Source of the DNA: Salinadaptatus halalkaliphilus
Lineage (GTDB): Archaea; Halobacteriota; Halobacteria; Halobacteriales; Natrialbaceae
Direction: 5' to 3'
DNA length: 61,651 nt
Assembly (NCBI RefSeq): GCF_006543045.1
Contig: NZ_RBZW01000013.1
Span: forward strand, 1-61,651
Shown here: one piece after another, positions 61,640 to 61,651 of the stretch
Layout: the number at the start of each line of letters is the position of its first letter
Numbering within the stretch: the first letter of the stretch is position 1
Position numbers and translations under genes: made by a program
The notes under the pieces: generated by a model
What the model was told of the DNA's origin: nothing
Seen by the model: the letters and a program-made list of their open reading frames with translations, nothing else
The model's database searches: none

Positions 61640-61651
61640 CTGAGTGAGGAG
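61552..61651. other. Foreign or rearranged segment replacing the 5' part of the acyl-CoA dehydrogenase gene
   Basis: From about 61552 to the window edge the sequence no longer encodes the expected acyl-CoA dehydrogenase N-terminal domain in any frame. It starts with CCTAATGAGTGACGGAAGTT on the plus strand. The end of an insertion sequence is the simplest explanation, but no transposase or terminal repeat is visible in the 100 bp available. Confidence 0.35.

Overview
The window is chromosomal DNA from a halophilic archaeon (class Halobacteria). It most resembles the Natrialbales group (Natrialba, Haloterrigena, Natronorubrum), although the genus cannot be fixed from this stretch. The evidence is the high GC content, acidic proteins rich in Asp and Glu, very frequent CTCGAG, Tat-type lipoprotein signals on the solute-binding proteins, a haloarchaeal transducer, and many genes whose start codon lies about 27 nt after a TATA box (leaderless transcripts). 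No rRNA, tRNA, CRISPR array, origin or intact insertion sequence was seen.

Positions 1-22,100 hold the 5' end of isocitrate dehydrogenase, a 2-hydroxyacid dehydrogenase with a universal stress protein, a DASS carboxylate permease, and then a tripartite tricarboxylate transporter operon (TctC-TctB-TctA). These are followed by two M29/NicX-fold metalloproteins, two PrpF-family isomerases, a CapA-like protein, a peroxiredoxin, an SDR, a tricarballylate-dehydrogenase-like flavoprotein (TcuA-like), a chemotaxis transducer, a cupin, a zinc alcohol dehydrogenase and a second 2-hydroxyacid dehydrogenase. Read together, this looks like uptake, sensing and oxidation of tricarboxylates feeding cis-aconitate toward isocitrate dehydrogenase.

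Positions 23,600-33,500 hold redox operons. One is a UGSC-family protein (Cys form) with an uncharacterised 370-residue partner and a thioredoxin-reductase-like flavoprotein. Another is two metallo-beta-lactamase-fold proteins with an iron-type alcohol dehydrogenase. Around them lie a small monooxygenase-fold protein, an LLM-class oxidoreductase, a Rieske ferredoxin and a short methyltransferase-tail protein.

Positions 32,400-47,100 hold two paralogous ACMSD-like amidohydrolases around thiolase, SDR and MaoC genes. Two paralogous TAXI-TRAP transporters then lie head to head, followed by enoyl-CoA hydratase, a dienoyl-CoA-reductase-like SDR and an AbrB-type protein. Positions 47,200-61,651 hold an acyl-CoA catabolic region: a biotin-dependent carboxyltransferase subunit, two acyl-CoA ligases, three acyl-CoA dehydrogenases, a split AtuA, a class III CoA-transferase and two ACAD10/LvaA-like kinases. 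The kinase + ACAD + ligase sets suggest 4-hydroxyacyl-CoA catabolism. AtuA with carboxylase, ACAD, hydratase and ligase recalls acyclic terpene or branched-acid degradation.

Two kinds of palindromic DNA stand out. About eight copies of a roughly 80-bp dispersed palindrome (ends TGATACGG...CCGTATCA) lie between genes, several flush with a stop codon. A pair of nearly identical GC-rich double palindromes lies in frame inside both kinase genes. The last acyl-CoA dehydrogenase gene has lost its 5' part at the right edge of the window. The only obvious transcription-factor-like gene in this 61-kb catabolic stretch is the AbrB-type protein.
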